From Rhizomicrobium sp. (lineage in GTDB: Bacteria; Pseudomonadota; Alphaproteobacteria; Micropepsales; Micropepsaceae), in the NCBI GenBank assembly GCA_037200385.1, contig JBBCGL010000001.1:620001-684000 (forward strand): a stretch of DNA of 64,000 nt. The letters run 5' to 3'. The position numbers and the translations under genes were made by a program. Shown piece after piece: positions 8,446-17,205 of the stretch. The first letter of the stretch is position 1. The number at the start of each line of letters is the position of its first letter. Under the pieces are notes generated by a model. It had not been told where the DNA came from, did not search any database, and worked only from the letters and a program-made list of their open reading frames with translations.

Positions 8446-8880
8446 ATGTCAGCCGCCTTGAAGCCAGAGCCCACCACCAAGGGCGCGGTGCCGTTTCTCG
8501 TCGTGCCGAAGGATGGCGCGGCGCCCTATCTCGCCGGATCGAAGTGCGGCAAGTGCGGCGAAGTCGTCGCCGGCACGCGGCTGACCTGCGGCAAGTGCGG
8601 CGCGCGCGCGGGCATGGCGCATGTCAAGCTGGGCAGCACCGGCACGCTCTATAATTTCACCGTCGTGTATCGCAATTTCCCGGGCGTGCCCGTGCCGTTC
8701 ATCTCGGCCATCGTGGATGTCGATGGCGGCGGCACGCTGAAGGGCAACCTGCTCGGCGTGGAGCCCGATCCGGCGAAGATCAGATTCGACCTGCCGGTGA
8801 ACATCGTGATCCGTCCGGTGCCGCAGAAGGACAAGGACGGCAATTCCTATCTCGCCTATTTCTTCGAACCGCGCGCCTGA
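8446..8880 (+). CDS. Zn-ribbon/OB-fold (DUF35) protein, thiolase partner
   Basis: A 144-residue protein with a rubredoxin-like zinc ribbon, C-G-K-C then 12 residues then C-G-K-C at about residues 35-52, followed by an OB-fold (LYNFTVVYRNFPGVPVPFIS and a GGGTLKGNLLG strand). DUF35 proteins pair with thiolase-like enzymes and are thought to help channel acyl-CoA substrates. The thiolase gene follows 13 nt downstream. ATG at 8446, with GGGAG upstream; an in-frame extension before this is inside a repeat and is unlikely to be translated. Confidence 0.88.
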   Translation: MSAALKPEPTTKGAVPFLVVPKDGAAPYLAGSKCGKCGEVVAGTRLTCGKCGARAGMAHVKLGSTGTLYNFTVVYRNFPGVPVPFISAIVDVDGGGTLKGNLLGVEPDPAKIRFDLPVNIVIRPVPQKDKDGNSYLAYFFEPRA

Positions 8881-8893
8881 AGGAGGCACAGCC

Positions 8894-10039
8894 ATGAGCA
8901 ACGACGTCTACGTCGTCGGTACCGACATGATCAAGTTCGGGCGCTTTCCCGAACGCAGCGTGCCCGAGCTGGGCGCCCAGGCGGCGCTGATGGCGCTGGA
9001 CGATTGCGGCCTCACCATCCAGGACTGCCAGGCGGTCTATAGCGGCAACCTGTTCGAGGCCTCGGGCGGCGTCGGCCAGCGCATCCTGCGCGAGATCGGC
9101 CAGACCGGCGTGCCGGTGGTGAACGTCGCGAACGCCTGCGCCACCGGTGCCACCGCGTTCCGCGAAGGCTGGATGGCGATCAAGGCCGGCGTCTACGACA
9201 TCGTGCTGTGCGTCGGCTCGGAGCAGATGGGCAGCGGCCTGCTGGGCGGCGGCGGCGGTTCGAAGGGCATCCCGACCGAGGGCCTGCTGGGCTCCGGCAC
9301 CATGCCCTCGGTCTTCGCGCATGTCGGCCTCGAGCACACCCGCCAATACGGCACGACCTTCGAGCAGTTCGCCAAGGTGTCGGTGAAGAACCACCACCAC
9401 TCGACGCTCAATCCGAAGGCGATGTACCAGAAGGAAACACCGCTGGAGGAGGTGATGGGCGCGGAGATGATCTCCTATCCCAACACCAAGCTGATGTGCT
9501 CGGTAAACGTCGACGGCTCGGCCGCGGCGGTGCTGTGCTCGGAGAAGAAGGCGAAGGAGCTGGGCCTGATGGGACGCGCGGTGAAGGTGCGGGCCTCGGC
9601 GCTGACCTCCGATCCCTACACGCCGCGCAACATCGCGATGATGGATTTCAATGCGGTGACGCGCCTGGCGGCCAAGACGGCTTATGAGATGGCGGGGCTG
9701 GGGCCGGACGAGGTCGACCTGATCGAGCTGCACGACTGCTTCGCCACGGCCGAGCTGGTGCATTACGAGAATCTCGGCCTGTGCAAGGACGGCGAGGCCG
9801 GCCAGCTCATCGACACGGGCGCCACCAGCCTCGGCGGCAGGATTCCGGTGAACGTCTCGGGCGGGCTGCTCTCCAAGGGCCATCCGCTGGGCGCGACGGG
9901 AATCGCGAACATCTACGAGATCACCACGCATCTGCGGGGCGAAGCGGGCAACCGCCAGGTCGACGGCGCGCGAATCGGCCTGACCCATGTGGTCGGCGCC
10001 GGCAGCGCTTGTGCGGTGCACATCCTGGAAAAAGCGTAA
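8894..10039 (+). CDS. Thiolase-family acetyl-CoA acetyltransferase (SCP-x-like)
   Basis: A 381-residue thiolase. The nucleophile Cys82 is in NVANACATGATAF. The HDCF motif (ELHDCFATAE), GGLLSKGHPLGATG with the active-site His, and C-terminal GAGSACAVHIL are present. Pairing with a DUF35 protein and the SCP-x-like sequence suggest a role in degrading branched or steroid-type acyl-CoA or another lipid, rather than plain acetoacetyl-CoA thiolysis. It has a strong ribosome-binding site (AAGGAGG, 8880-8886). Confidence 0.93.
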   Translation: MSNDVYVVGTDMIKFGRFPERSVPELGAQAALMALDDCGLTIQDCQAVYSGNLFEASGGVGQRILREIGQTGVPVVNVANACATGATAFREGWMAIKAGVYDIVLCVGSEQMGSGLLGGGGGSKGIPTEGLLGSGTMPSVFAHVGLEHTRQYGTTFEQFAKVSVKNHHHSTLNPKAMYQKETPLEEVMGAEMISYPNTKLMCSVNVDGSAAAVLCSEKKAKELGLMGRAVKVRASALTSDPYTPRNIAMMDFNAVTRLAAKTAYEMAGLGPDEVDLIELHDCFATAELVHYENLGLCKDGEAGQLIDTGATSLGGRIPVNVSGGLLSKGHPLGATGIANIYEITTHLRGEAGNRQVDGARIGLTHVVGAGSACAVHILEKA

Positions 10040-10114
10040 CGCATAGCTGCCCTGCAAGACTCCGGCGCGCGGCGGGCGTAATGTCCCGCTGCGTTTCGCC
10101 TTGGGGGGCTGGTC

Positions 10115-11416
10115 GTGAAGCGTTTCCTGGTGGCTTTTGCCGTGCTGCTATGCGCGGCCACTACCGCATTCGCGACGGCCGCTACCGTCGCGGGCGCTTC
10201 GGGACCGAAGCCCGAGCGCACCGTCGTGGTCGTGATGTTCGACGGCTTCGCGCCGGCGGAGCTCGACGCGACGCACGGCACGCCGGCCTTCGACCGGCTG
10301 AAGCGCGAGGGCGCCTGGTCGCGCCATCTGGTGCCGGCCTTCCCGACCATCTCGCTGATCAACCACACGACCTTCCTGACCGGCTGCTGGCCGGAGCATC
10401 ACGGGATCCTGTCGAACATCTTCGTCGATCCCAAGCTCGGCCGCTTCGGCGCGGAGGGCGGTGACGCGGGCGACGCGAAATGGCGCACCGGCTGCGAGAC
10501 GATCTGGGAGGCGGCGGAGCGCCAGGGCGTGCGGAGCGCGGCGTTCAACTTCGTCAGCCGCTGGTCGAGCAAGACCGGGGCGCGCGCCACCTACATCAAT
10601 CCCGAAGTGCCGTGGAAGCAGCACGAGAGCGACGAGACCATCATCGAGCGCGCCCTCAAGCTGCTGAAGGACAATGGCCCCAAGCATCCGCGCCTGATCG
10701 CCCTCTATTTCTCCATTCCCGACAGCGTCGCGCACCAATACGGCGTGACGGGCGCGGAGACGCAGGCCGCGGTGCGGCGCGCCGATGCGATCACGGGGCG
10801 TCTGATGGCCGCGATCAAGGCGCTGCCGCCGAACCGCGAGGCGACGCTGGTGGTCGGCACCGATCACGGGATGATGGATGTCGGGCCGCTGATCAATCTG
10901 GGCCGCATCCTCGCCGAGAATCACATCAAAGCCGACCAGGCGACGGACGGCGCCAGCGCCTATATCTATGTCGACAAGGGCGAGAGCGTCGATCGGGTCG
11001 AGACGGCGCTGAAGGCCTATCCCGATCTCTTCGCCGTCTATCGCAAGGGGCACTATCCCGCCTATGCGCATCTGGGGAGCGGACCGCGGGCCGGCGACCT
11101 GCTGCTCGTCACCCATCCGCCCTATTGGATGGCGGGACCGGAGCTGTTTCCCGCCTGGACGAAATGGCTTGGGGTGAACTGGTTCTGGCCGCTGTCCTTC
11201 AAGCCGATCACCGTGCCGCTGAAGGCGACGCATGGCTATGATCCGCATATCGTGCAGATGCACGGCATCTTCTATGCCTGGGGCGCCGGCGTGACGCCGG
11301 GCGAGGTCAAGCGGCTGGACCAGATCGACGTGCATCCGACGGTGATGACGCTGCTCGGCCTGGCGCCGGGCCGGCCGCTGGACGGGCATCCGATCGCCGC
11401 CGTGCGCGCGCCTTAG
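10115..11416 (+). CDS. Exported nucleotide pyrophosphatase/phosphodiesterase (alkaline phosphatase superfamily)
   Basis: A 433-residue enzyme with an N-terminal signal peptide (KRFLVAFAVLLCAATTAFA), so periplasmic or secreted. It carries the NPP metal and nucleophile motifs: VVVMFDGF (first Asp), LINHTTFLTG (catalytic Thr), SIPDSVAHQYG (Asp and His) and VGTDHGMMD (Asp-His), with a later HGYDPHIVQMHG His. It likely hydrolyses phosphodiester or pyrophosphate bonds. GTG start at 10115 behind a G-rich ribosome-binding site. A second, more distant member of the superfamily lies at 12749-14593. Confidence 0.9.
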   Translation: MKRFLVAFAVLLCAATTAFATAATVAGASGPKPERTVVVVMFDGFAPAELDATHGTPAFDRLKREGAWSRHLVPAFPTISLINHTTFLTGCWPEHHGILSNIFVDPKLGRFGAEGGDAGDAKWRTGCETIWEAAERQGVRSAAFNFVSRWSSKTGARATYINPEVPWKQHESDETIIERALKLLKDNGPKHPRLIALYFSIPDSVAHQYGVTGAETQAAVRRADAITGRLMAAIKALPPNREATLVVGTDHGMMDVGPLINLGRILAENHIKADQATDGASAYIYVDKGESVDRVETALKAYPDLFAVYRKGHYPAYAHLGSGPRAGDLLLVTHPPYWMAGPELFPAWTKWLGVNWFWPLSFKPITVPLKATHGYDPHIVQMHGIFYAWGAGVTPGEVKRLDQIDVHPTVMTLLGLAPGRPLDGHPIAAVRAP

Positions 11417-11495
11417 AAGAATGCCCTCCGCATGACACCGGGAGGAAGGGGCAGCGCCAGGATTTGTACTCAAGCGGAGCCTTGATCCCTTGCGC

Positions 11496-11520
11496 CATGG
11501 GCGGGTCAACCCCGCCCATG
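11496..11520. repeat. Short perfect palindrome (CATGGGCGGG class)
   Basis: CATGGGCGGG at 11496-11505 and CCCGCCCATG at 11511-11520 form a perfect 10-bp stem with a 5-nt loop, followed by ACAG. It lies between the convergent phosphodiesterase and rnd genes and may act as a shared terminator. The right arm ends CCCATGACA, like the short palindrome at 33999-34029. Confidence 0.55.
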
Positions 11521-11554
11521 ACAGCCTTTCTTGCAATGCAATCGAGGCCCCAAC

Positions 11555-12709
11555 CTAGTCCTCCAGCTCCACCACCACCGCTTCGCCGTTTTCCAGGGCT
11601 ATCGCGAGATCGCCTTTTCGCAGGAGCAGCGCGTCGTTGCCGAAGACCTGGGCGCGCCAGCCGTGCAGGGCGGGGACGCCTTCGTCTTCCTCGGCCGCCA
11701 GGCGCTCGATATCGTCGGCATTGGCGATCAGGCGCGGCGCGACGCCCACCGCTTCGGCGCGCAGCCGCAGCAGCGTCTTGAGCAGGTCGACCGCCGCCTG
11801 GCTGGGCTCGCGGCGGCGGCGCGGGCGGTCGTGCTCCAGGGGCTCGGGCGGCGTGGCGTGGCGGCCTTCCTCGATCGCGTCCATCAGCGTCTTGCCGAGC
11901 CGCGAATTGGCAAAGCCCTTGGGCACGGCGCGGATGCGCTCCAGCGCATCGGCGCTCTCGGGCGGATGGGCGGCGATCTCCATCAGCGCTTCGTCCTTGA
12001 GGACGCGGCCGCGCGGGATGTCGCGCGCCTGCGCCTCGCGCTCGCGCCACGCGGCCAGCGCGGCGATCATCGCGAGGAAGCGCTTGTTGCTGGTGCGCGG
12101 CTTGAGCCGCTTCCACGCACCTTCGGGATGCAGGGCATAGAGGTCGGGATCCTGCAGCGCGGAGATCTCCTCCTGCACCCAGCTCGCGCGGTTGGTCTTC
12201 TCGAGATTCTTCTTCAGGTATTCGTAGATCGTGCGCAGATGCGTGACGTCGCCGATCGCGTAGTCGAGCTGCTTCTGGCTCAGGGGCCGGCGCGACCAGT
12301 CGGTGAAGCGCGACGACTTGTCGATCTCGACGCGCGCGATCTTGCGGCACAGCGTTTCGTAGGAGGCGGCGTCGCCGAAGCCCGCGACCATCGCGGCGAT
12401 CTGGCTGTCGAACAGCGGGTCGGGGATCATGCCGCCCTGGTGGTGGAATATCTCGATGTCCTGCCGCGCCGCGTGCAGCACCTTCACGATGCCGGGCGTC
12501 TTGAGCAGGTCGTAGAAGGGCGTGAGGTCGATGCCGTCGGCCAGGGGATCGATGATCGCCTCGAAGCCCGGTGCCGCCACCTGGATCAGGCAGAGCTTGG
12601 GCCAATAGGTCTGGTCGCGCATGAACTCGGTGTCGAGCGCAAGATAGGGCGCGCCGGCCAGGTCGGCCACCAGCCCCTTCAAATCCTCAGTGTTGTCCAC
12701 GATCCGCAT
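11555..12709 (-). CDS. rnd: Ribonuclease D
   Basis: A 384-residue 3'-5' exoribonuclease for tRNA and stable-RNA maturation. The DEDDy exonuclease domain shows ALDTEFMRDQTYWPKL (Exo I, D and E), LHAARQDIEIF (Exo II) and LDYAIGDVTHL (Exo III, Y and D). A C-terminal HRDC domain follows (NKRFLAMIAALAAWREREAQ). The length is normal. ATG start at 12709. Convergent with the phosphodiesterase gene and co-directional with the phosphodiesterase gene at 12749, 39 nt upstream. Confidence 0.96.
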   Translation of the reverse strand: MRIVDNTEDLKGLVADLAGAPYLALDTEFMRDQTYWPKLCLIQVAAPGFEAIIDPLADGIDLTPFYDLLKTPGIVKVLHAARQDIEIFHHQGGMIPDPLFDSQIAAMVAGFGDAASYETLCRKIARVEIDKSSRFTDWSRRPLSQKQLDYAIGDVTHLRTIYEYLKKNLEKTNRASWVQEEISALQDPDLYALHPEGAWKRLKPRTSNKRFLAMIAALAAWREREAQARDIPRGRVLKDEALMEIAAHPPESADALERIRAVPKGFANSRLGKTLMDAIEEGRHATPPEPLEHDRPRRRREPSQAAVDLLKTLLRLRAEAVGVAPRLIANADDIERLAAEEDEGVPALHGWRAQVFGNDALLLRKGDLAIALENGEAVVVELED

Positions 12710-12748
12710 GGGACCGTGATAGCGGATTCTCCTCCGGGACGCTCGCGG

Positions 12749-14593
12749 CTATTTGGCTTTCAGACCCACCGTCCGGCCCGGGATGCCGGCGGCGTCGAAA
12801 TAGCGGACGCCGGCAGCGTCCTGGTATTCGAGGACCGTCCGCAGGCCGCCCGCCGCGGCCGGAGCCTGGAGCCTGCCGGCCGTGAAGGCGACCGGCTTGC
12901 CGCCCCCCAGGGCCTCAGTCGCCGGCCGTCCGGGCAGGCTGCCGGGACCGGCCAGCGTCAGGCCCAGGATATGGGCCAGGGTCGGGGCGATATCGGCATT
13001 GCTGACCGGGCTGGGGTCGACGAAGCCCTTTTTGAAGTCCGGCCCCATGGCGGCCATGAAGTTGCGGGTGTCAGCCCGGCTGAAGGTGCCGTGCATGCCC
13101 TGGCCGGTGTGAAGCGAGGTATCGGCGATCTCGGCGGCGCAGAGCAGGGGGCTGGCCTGCTTGCAGCCCTTGGCGAGGAAGGAGCGGAAGCCGATCACGA
13201 TGGCGGGCTGCGGCACGGTCGCGGCGCCGATCAGGTTGATCTTGCTCATCGGCAAGGCGCCCGCGAAGGCGGCCGGATCCGCCGCCAGCAGCGTGTCGTT
13301 GACGAACAGCGCGCCGACATAAGGCTTGGCGACCAGGCTGGCGTAGACCGCCTTCGCAACCGGCGCACCGGCCGGCGTGTAGACGAAATCGGTGCCGCCA
13401 TTGCTCGCGACAATGGCCTGCGGCGCGTCGGGCGCGGGGCCGATCAGCGCGTTGCCCTGCACGGGACGGTCGCCGTCTTCGCGGAGGATCTCCGCATTGG
13501 CGCGGTCGGGATCGAACAGCTTCTGGCCGCCCAGCGCCTCGGCGACGTCGAAGGCGAGGAAGCCCTGGGGCAGCGACGCGGGCGGGGTGCCGCCCTGCGC
13601 GTCCGGGATGCCCTTGGCGATGGTCGAGAAGCCGTGGTCGGCGGTGACGAAGACGTCGGTGTTCGCCAGCAGGCCCTGGGCTTCGAGCGCGTCGAGGATC
13701 GCCTTGAGGTTGTTGTCGGCATTGGCGATGGCGGCGCGTGCATTGGGGCTGTTGATGCCGGGAACGAGGCGGCCTTCGCTGTCGATCGCGCTGTGCTGGG
13801 TGGCGTCGGGATCGCGCGACCAGAACACCAGCACGAAGGGCTTGCCGGAGAGCTTGAGATTGGGGATCACGGCCTGCGTCGCGGCGGTGACGAGATAGGC
13901 CTGCTGCACCAGGTTGGGCGCCGCGGTCAGGGCCGGCGCACCCTCGCCGGTGAAGGCGAAGACGTCGGCGCCGAGGCCGCCCTTGAGCATCGTGCTCCGG
14001 GTCGGCGTGCCGTCGGCATTGAGCTCGCGGTTGGTGGCGTCGTCGACGAACAACCCGTTCTTGTCGTCGACCTTCGCGCCGGCGCTGTCCAGCGAGGCGA
14101 GGTCCTGGAGCGCGGCCGGACCGCGCTTGCCGAAGATCGCGGTGTTGAAGCCGGCGGCGCGCGCCGTGCCGACCAGCGTCGCCTGGCCCATATAGCCGCT
14201 GCCGAAATGACCCTTCACGTCGCGCAGGATGCAGTCGTCCTCGAGGAAGGTGACGACGGCACCGAGCCGGCAGGGAACCGGGAAGTCTGTGAACAGCGTG
14301 TTGCCGTAATCGCCGGTGTCGCCGAGATAGTGGCCGGTCGCGATCGCCGAGGCATTGGCGGTGGTGACGGTCGGATAGATCGAATGGCTGTTGGCGAAGT
14401 CCACGCCCTGCTTGCGGATGCGGTACAGCGTCGGCGCGGTCTGCGGCGTCACGCTGTCATAGCGCAGGCCGTCGGCGATGAAGATCAGGACGTTGCGCGG
14501 CGGCCTGGCCGGCGCCGGCTGGGCCTGTGCGCCCGCGGCAAGGGCGAAAGCGGCGGCGAGGAGGGCGAGGGCACGCAGACGCGGCAGAAGCAT
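12749..14593 (-). CDS. Exported alkaline-phosphatase-superfamily phosphodiesterase
   Basis: A 614-residue protein with a clear signal peptide (LLAAAFALAAGAQAQ, about residues 9-25). Superfamily motifs: NVLIFIADGLRYDSV (metal Asp), TVTTANASAIATGHY (nucleophile Thr region), WSRDPDATQHS (Asp and His), VTADHGFSTI (Asp-His) and GQGMHGTFSRADTRN (later His). It is larger than the enzyme at 10115 and only distantly similar. ATG at 14593 follows AGGGGAA; an upstream in-frame start would place 33 extra residues before the signal peptide. It diverges from aspS, sharing a 127-bp gap. Confidence 0.85.
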   Translation of the reverse strand: MLLPRLRALALLAAAFALAAGAQAQPAPARPPRNVLIFIADGLRYDSVTPQTAPTLYRIRKQGVDFANSHSIYPTVTTANASAIATGHYLGDTGDYGNTLFTDFPVPCRLGAVVTFLEDDCILRDVKGHFGSGYMGQATLVGTARAAGFNTAIFGKRGPAALQDLASLDSAGAKVDDKNGLFVDDATNRELNADGTPTRSTMLKGGLGADVFAFTGEGAPALTAAPNLVQQAYLVTAATQAVIPNLKLSGKPFVLVFWSRDPDATQHSAIDSEGRLVPGINSPNARAAIANADNNLKAILDALEAQGLLANTDVFVTADHGFSTIAKGIPDAQGGTPPASLPQGFLAFDVAEALGGQKLFDPDRANAEILREDGDRPVQGNALIGPAPDAPQAIVASNGGTDFVYTPAGAPVAKAVYASLVAKPYVGALFVNDTLLAADPAAFAGALPMSKINLIGAATVPQPAIVIGFRSFLAKGCKQASPLLCAAEIADTSLHTGQGMHGTFSRADTRNFMAAMGPDFKKGFVDPSPVSNADIAPTLAHILGLTLAGPGSLPGRPATEALGGGKPVAFTAGRLQAPAAAGGLRTVLEYQDAAGVRYFDAAGIPGRTVGLKAK

Positions 14594-14720
14594 GGACGGG
14601 ATTCCCCTGTGGCTGCGGTAGCTTAAAGCCCTTATTTGCGACAGTTGCATTATGCCCGCGCGGCCCTTGACCGGGCCCGCGATACCCGTCAAACACCAGC
14701 GTTTTCAAAGGTTTCTCGCC

Positions 14721-16523
14721 ATGCATGCCTATCGCACCCACACTTGCGGCCAGCTTCGCAAGGACGATGTCGGGCAGACCGTCCGGCTCTCGGGCTGGGT
14801 CAACCGGCGGCGCGACCATGGCGGGCTGCTGTTCATCGACCTGCGCGACCATTACGGCATCACGCAATGCGTGATCGAGCCGGGCGAGGCGGCGTTCGCG
14901 GAATGCGACAAGGCGCGCTCGGAATGGGTGCTGACGCTGACCGGCAAGGTCGTCGCGCGCTTCGCCGAGGTCGTCAACAAGGACCTGCCGACCGGCGAGA
15001 TCGAGATCCGCATCGAGACGGTGACGGTGCAGGCGACCGCGCCCGAACTGCCGCTGCCGGTGTTCGGCGACCTCGAATATCCCGAGGAGACGCGGCTCAA
15101 ATACCGCTTCCTCGACCTGCGGCGCGAACGGCTGCACAAGAACATCGTGCTGCGCAGCAAGATCATCCAGTCGCTCCGCACGCGGATGATCGGGCAGGGC
15201 TTCACCGAATTCCAGACGCCGATCCTCACCGCCAGCTCTCCGGAAGGGGCGCGCGACTTCCTGGTGCCGAGCCGGCGCTATCCCGGGCATTTCTACGCGC
15301 TGCCGCAGGCGCCGCAGCAGTTCAAGCAGCTCATCATGGTGGCGGGCTTCGACCGCTATTTCCAGATCGCGCCCTGCTTCCGCGACGAGGACGGCCGCGC
15401 CGACCGCTCGCCGGGCGAGTTCTACCAGCTCGATATGGAGATGAGCTTCGTCACCCAGCAGGACGTGTTCGACGCGATCCAGCCGGTGCTGCTCGACACC
15501 TTCGGCGAATTCGCGGACGGGCGGAAGGTCCATGCCGAGGTGCCGCACATCACCTATGAGGACGCGGCGCTGCTCTACGGGACGGACAAGCCGGACCTGC
15601 GCAACCCGATCCGGATCTGCGACGTGTCGGACGTGTTCGGGCGCGACGACGTGGCGTTCAAGGCGTTCAAGAGCAAGACGGTGCGCGCCATCCCGGCGCC
15701 CGGCGCCGCGAGCCAGCCGCGCTCCTTCTTCGACAAGCTGAACGAGTGGGCGCGGAGCGAAGGCGCGGCGGGACTGGGCTATGTCCAGTTCGAGGCGGAT
15801 GGCGACCGGCTGACCGGCAAGGGGCCGATCGCGAAATTCATTCCCGAGGCGGCGCTGGCGGAGCTGGTCGCGCGCGCCGGGATCAAGGCGGGCGACGCAC
15901 TGTTCTTCTCGGCCGACGCCAAGACCGAGCGCGCCGCCAAGCTGGCCGGCTTGGCGCGCACCCGCATCGGCACCGAGCTCAAGCTGATCGAGGAAGGCGT
16001 CTTCAAGTTCTGCTGGATCGTCGACATGCCGATGTATGAGTGGAACGAGGACGAGAAGCGCGTCGATTTCGGGCACAACCCGTTCTCGCTGCCGCAGTTC
16101 GAGACCCCGGCCTTCATGCAGCTCGACGCCGAGCGCGACCGCGAGACCATTCTCGGGATCAAGGTCTTCCAGTACGACATCGTGTGCAACGGCTACGAGA
16201 TGCTGTCGGGCGCGGTGCGCAACCGCGATCCGGAGGTGATGCTCAAGGCGTTCGAGATCGCCGGCCATGGCCGCGACTTCACGGAAGCCAAGTTCGGCGG
16301 CATGCTGAACGCCTTCCGCCACGGGGCGCCGCCGCATGGCGGCTGCGCGGTGGGGCTGGAGCGCGTCGTGATGCTGCTCGCCGGCGAGGAGAACATCCGC
16401 GAGGTCACGATGTTCCCGATGAACCAGCAGGGCCAGGACCTGCTGATGAACGCGCCGACCGAGGTGCTGCCCAAGCAGCTGCGCGAACTGCATATCCGCG
16501 TGGTGCAGCCCGAAAAGGTGTGA
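14721..16523 (+). CDS. aspS: Aspartyl-tRNA synthetase
   Basis: A 600-residue class II synthetase charging tRNA-Asp. The N-terminal OB-fold anticodon domain starts at [20 protein letters not shown]. Class II motif 2 is [18 protein letters not shown], and motif 3 is [15 protein letters not shown]. The bacterial-type GAD insertion occupies the middle (about residues 290-410). ATG at 14721 gives the usual N-terminus ([12 protein letters not shown]). Alphaproteobacterial enzymes are often non-discriminating; that cannot be decided here. Confidence 0.98.
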   Translation: MHAYRTHTCGQLRKDDVGQTVRLSGWVNRRRDHGGLLFIDLRDHYGITQCVIEPGEAAFAECDKARSEWVLTLTGKVVARFAEVVNKDLPTGEIEIRIETVTVQATAPELPLPVFGDLEYPEETRLKYRFLDLRRERLHKNIVLRSKIIQSLRTRMIGQGFTEFQTPILTASSPEGARDFLVPSRRYPGHFYALPQAPQQFKQLIMVAGFDRYFQIAPCFRDEDGRADRSPGEFYQLDMEMSFVTQQDVFDAIQPVLLDTFGEFADGRKVHAEVPHITYEDAALLYGTDKPDLRNPIRICDVSDVFGRDDVAFKAFKSKTVRAIPAPGAASQPRSFFDKLNEWARSEGAAGLGYVQFEADGDRLTGKGPIAKFIPEAALAELVARAGIKAGDALFFSADAKTERAAKLAGLARTRIGTELKLIEEGVFKFCWIVDMPMYEWNEDEKRVDFGHNPFSLPQFETPAFMQLDAERDRETILGIKVFQYDIVCNGYEMLSGAVRNRDPEVMLKAFEIAGHGRDFTEAKFGGMLNAFRHGAPPHGGCAVGLERVVMLLAGEENIREVTMFPMNQQGQDLLMNAPTEVLPKQLRELHIRVVQPEKV

Positions 16524-16534
16524 CGCCCCTGTTT

Positions 16535-16557
16535 CCTCCCGCGGTTACGGGGGGAGG
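16535..16557. repeat. Short hairpin after aspS
   Basis: CCTCCC (16535-16540) and GGGAGG (16552-16557) are inverted around GCGGTTACGGG, 11 nt after the aspS stop. It resembles the hairpin centre at 7141-7168. It may stabilise the aspS mRNA end; no T-run follows. Confidence 0.45.
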
Positions 16558-16694
16558 CGCCACGCGACGCCGAGACGGACGGGGCGAGCGCCGCGCCGGC
16601 CCTTCCCCGCGTCCGCCCGGAAAGTTCGGCTTGGCAACGGAGATGCACCGGCCGGACGGGCTTTCGCTCATCTTCGCGATGCGCGTGTCCTGTA

Positions 16695-16723
16695 TTCGAA
16701 TTGCGGATTACAAGCATTATACA
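16695..16723 (+). promoter_or_regulatory. Candidate promoter for the RiPP-like operon
   Basis: TTCGAA at 16695-16700 and TATACA at 16718-16723 are separated by exactly 17 bp in an AT-rich island 110 bp before the precursor gene. The -10 matches 4 of 6 consensus positions and the -35 only 3 of 6, so a regulated or weak promoter is possible. Confidence 0.4.
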
Positions 16724-16832
16724 GTACAGCCTTAAGTATTCAGAATATTTCTGCAGAATAGAAGTCGCCAATATTGCCACGACGTAACATTAGACTTATA
16801 GTTGCATCGCCTTCGAGACAGGGGATGCTCCA

Positions 16833-17201
16833 ATGACAACACGGAAATTGGACCTGCAGGTTGATCGGCAGGCCATTCGCGAGGTTCTTGCCACGCTGCA
16901 GAAGCCGGGTGCGGAGAACGAATGGTGCGTTGCCTGCGGCGCCGGCGCGGCGTCTTCCAAGCTGGATTACCCGGGCGAGATCGTCGCCTCGCTTGGAAAG
17001 CAACTCACCGAACCGGCCGTTCTCAAGGATTTCATCAACCAGCTCTCAGATCGGGCGCGGCTGGAGCAGGATTGGTGCGTGGCTTGCGGCGCAGGCGCCG
17101 CCGCATCGCCCCTCGCGCGGATATCCGATCCGGCGACGCTCAGCGATGCCGTCGTGGACGAGATTGCCGCAAAACTCATATCCGCCGTCAAGCTGGGTTA
17201 G
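16833..17201 (+). CDS. Candidate RiPP precursor peptide with two WCVACGAGAA blocks
   Basis: A 122-residue acidic-to-neutral peptide with no signal peptide. Two identical decapeptides, WCVACGAGAA, occur at residues 31-40 and 81-90, each preceded by an acidic pair (NE or QD) and followed by small residues (SS or AS). These are the only four Cys and the only two Trp in the protein. The segments before and after the blocks are helix-like and loosely repeat each other (AIREVLATLQ; EPAVLKDFINQLS; DPATLSDAVVDEIAAKL). The radical SAM/SPASM gene begins 4 nt after the stop. Known RiPP precursors next to SPASM enzymes often carry repeated Cys-containing cores, so I infer this is the substrate. I recall no described family with this core. 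Confidence 0.75.
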   Translation: MTTRKLDLQVDRQAIREVLATLQKPGAENEWCVACGAGAASSKLDYPGEIVASLGKQLTEPAVLKDFINQLSDRARLEQDWCVACGAGAAASPLARISDPATLSDAVVDEIAAKLISAVKLG

Positions 17202-17205
17202 GCAT

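Larger units (their letters stand above)
16524..16832. other. Regulatory gap before the RiPP-like cassette, abruptly AT-rich
   Basis: The first part is GC-rich and carries a CCTCCC/GGGAGG hairpin (16535-16557). From about 16690 the composition changes sharply to AT-rich, unlike anything nearby. This part holds a plausible sigma-70-type promoter (16695-16723), a 10-bp palindrome TTCTGCAGAA (16749-16758) that could be an operator, and a related ATTCAGAAT just before it. Confidence 0.6.

Noticed and set aside
11531-14626. Plus-strand open frame of 1031 codons opposite rnd and the phosphodiesterase
   Set aside because: It is a GC-bias shadow of two well-supported minus-strand genes with catalytic motifs, and its translation has no recognisable domain.
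14457-16493. Minus-strand frame of 678 codons opposite aspS
   Set aside because: It lies antisense to aspS, which is unambiguous, and shows His/Arg-rich shadow composition.
16833-17201. Methanobactin or lanthipeptide precursor
   Set aside because: No MbnB/MbnC, LanM or LanB/C-type gene is adjacent; the only neighbour is a radical SAM/SPASM enzyme.
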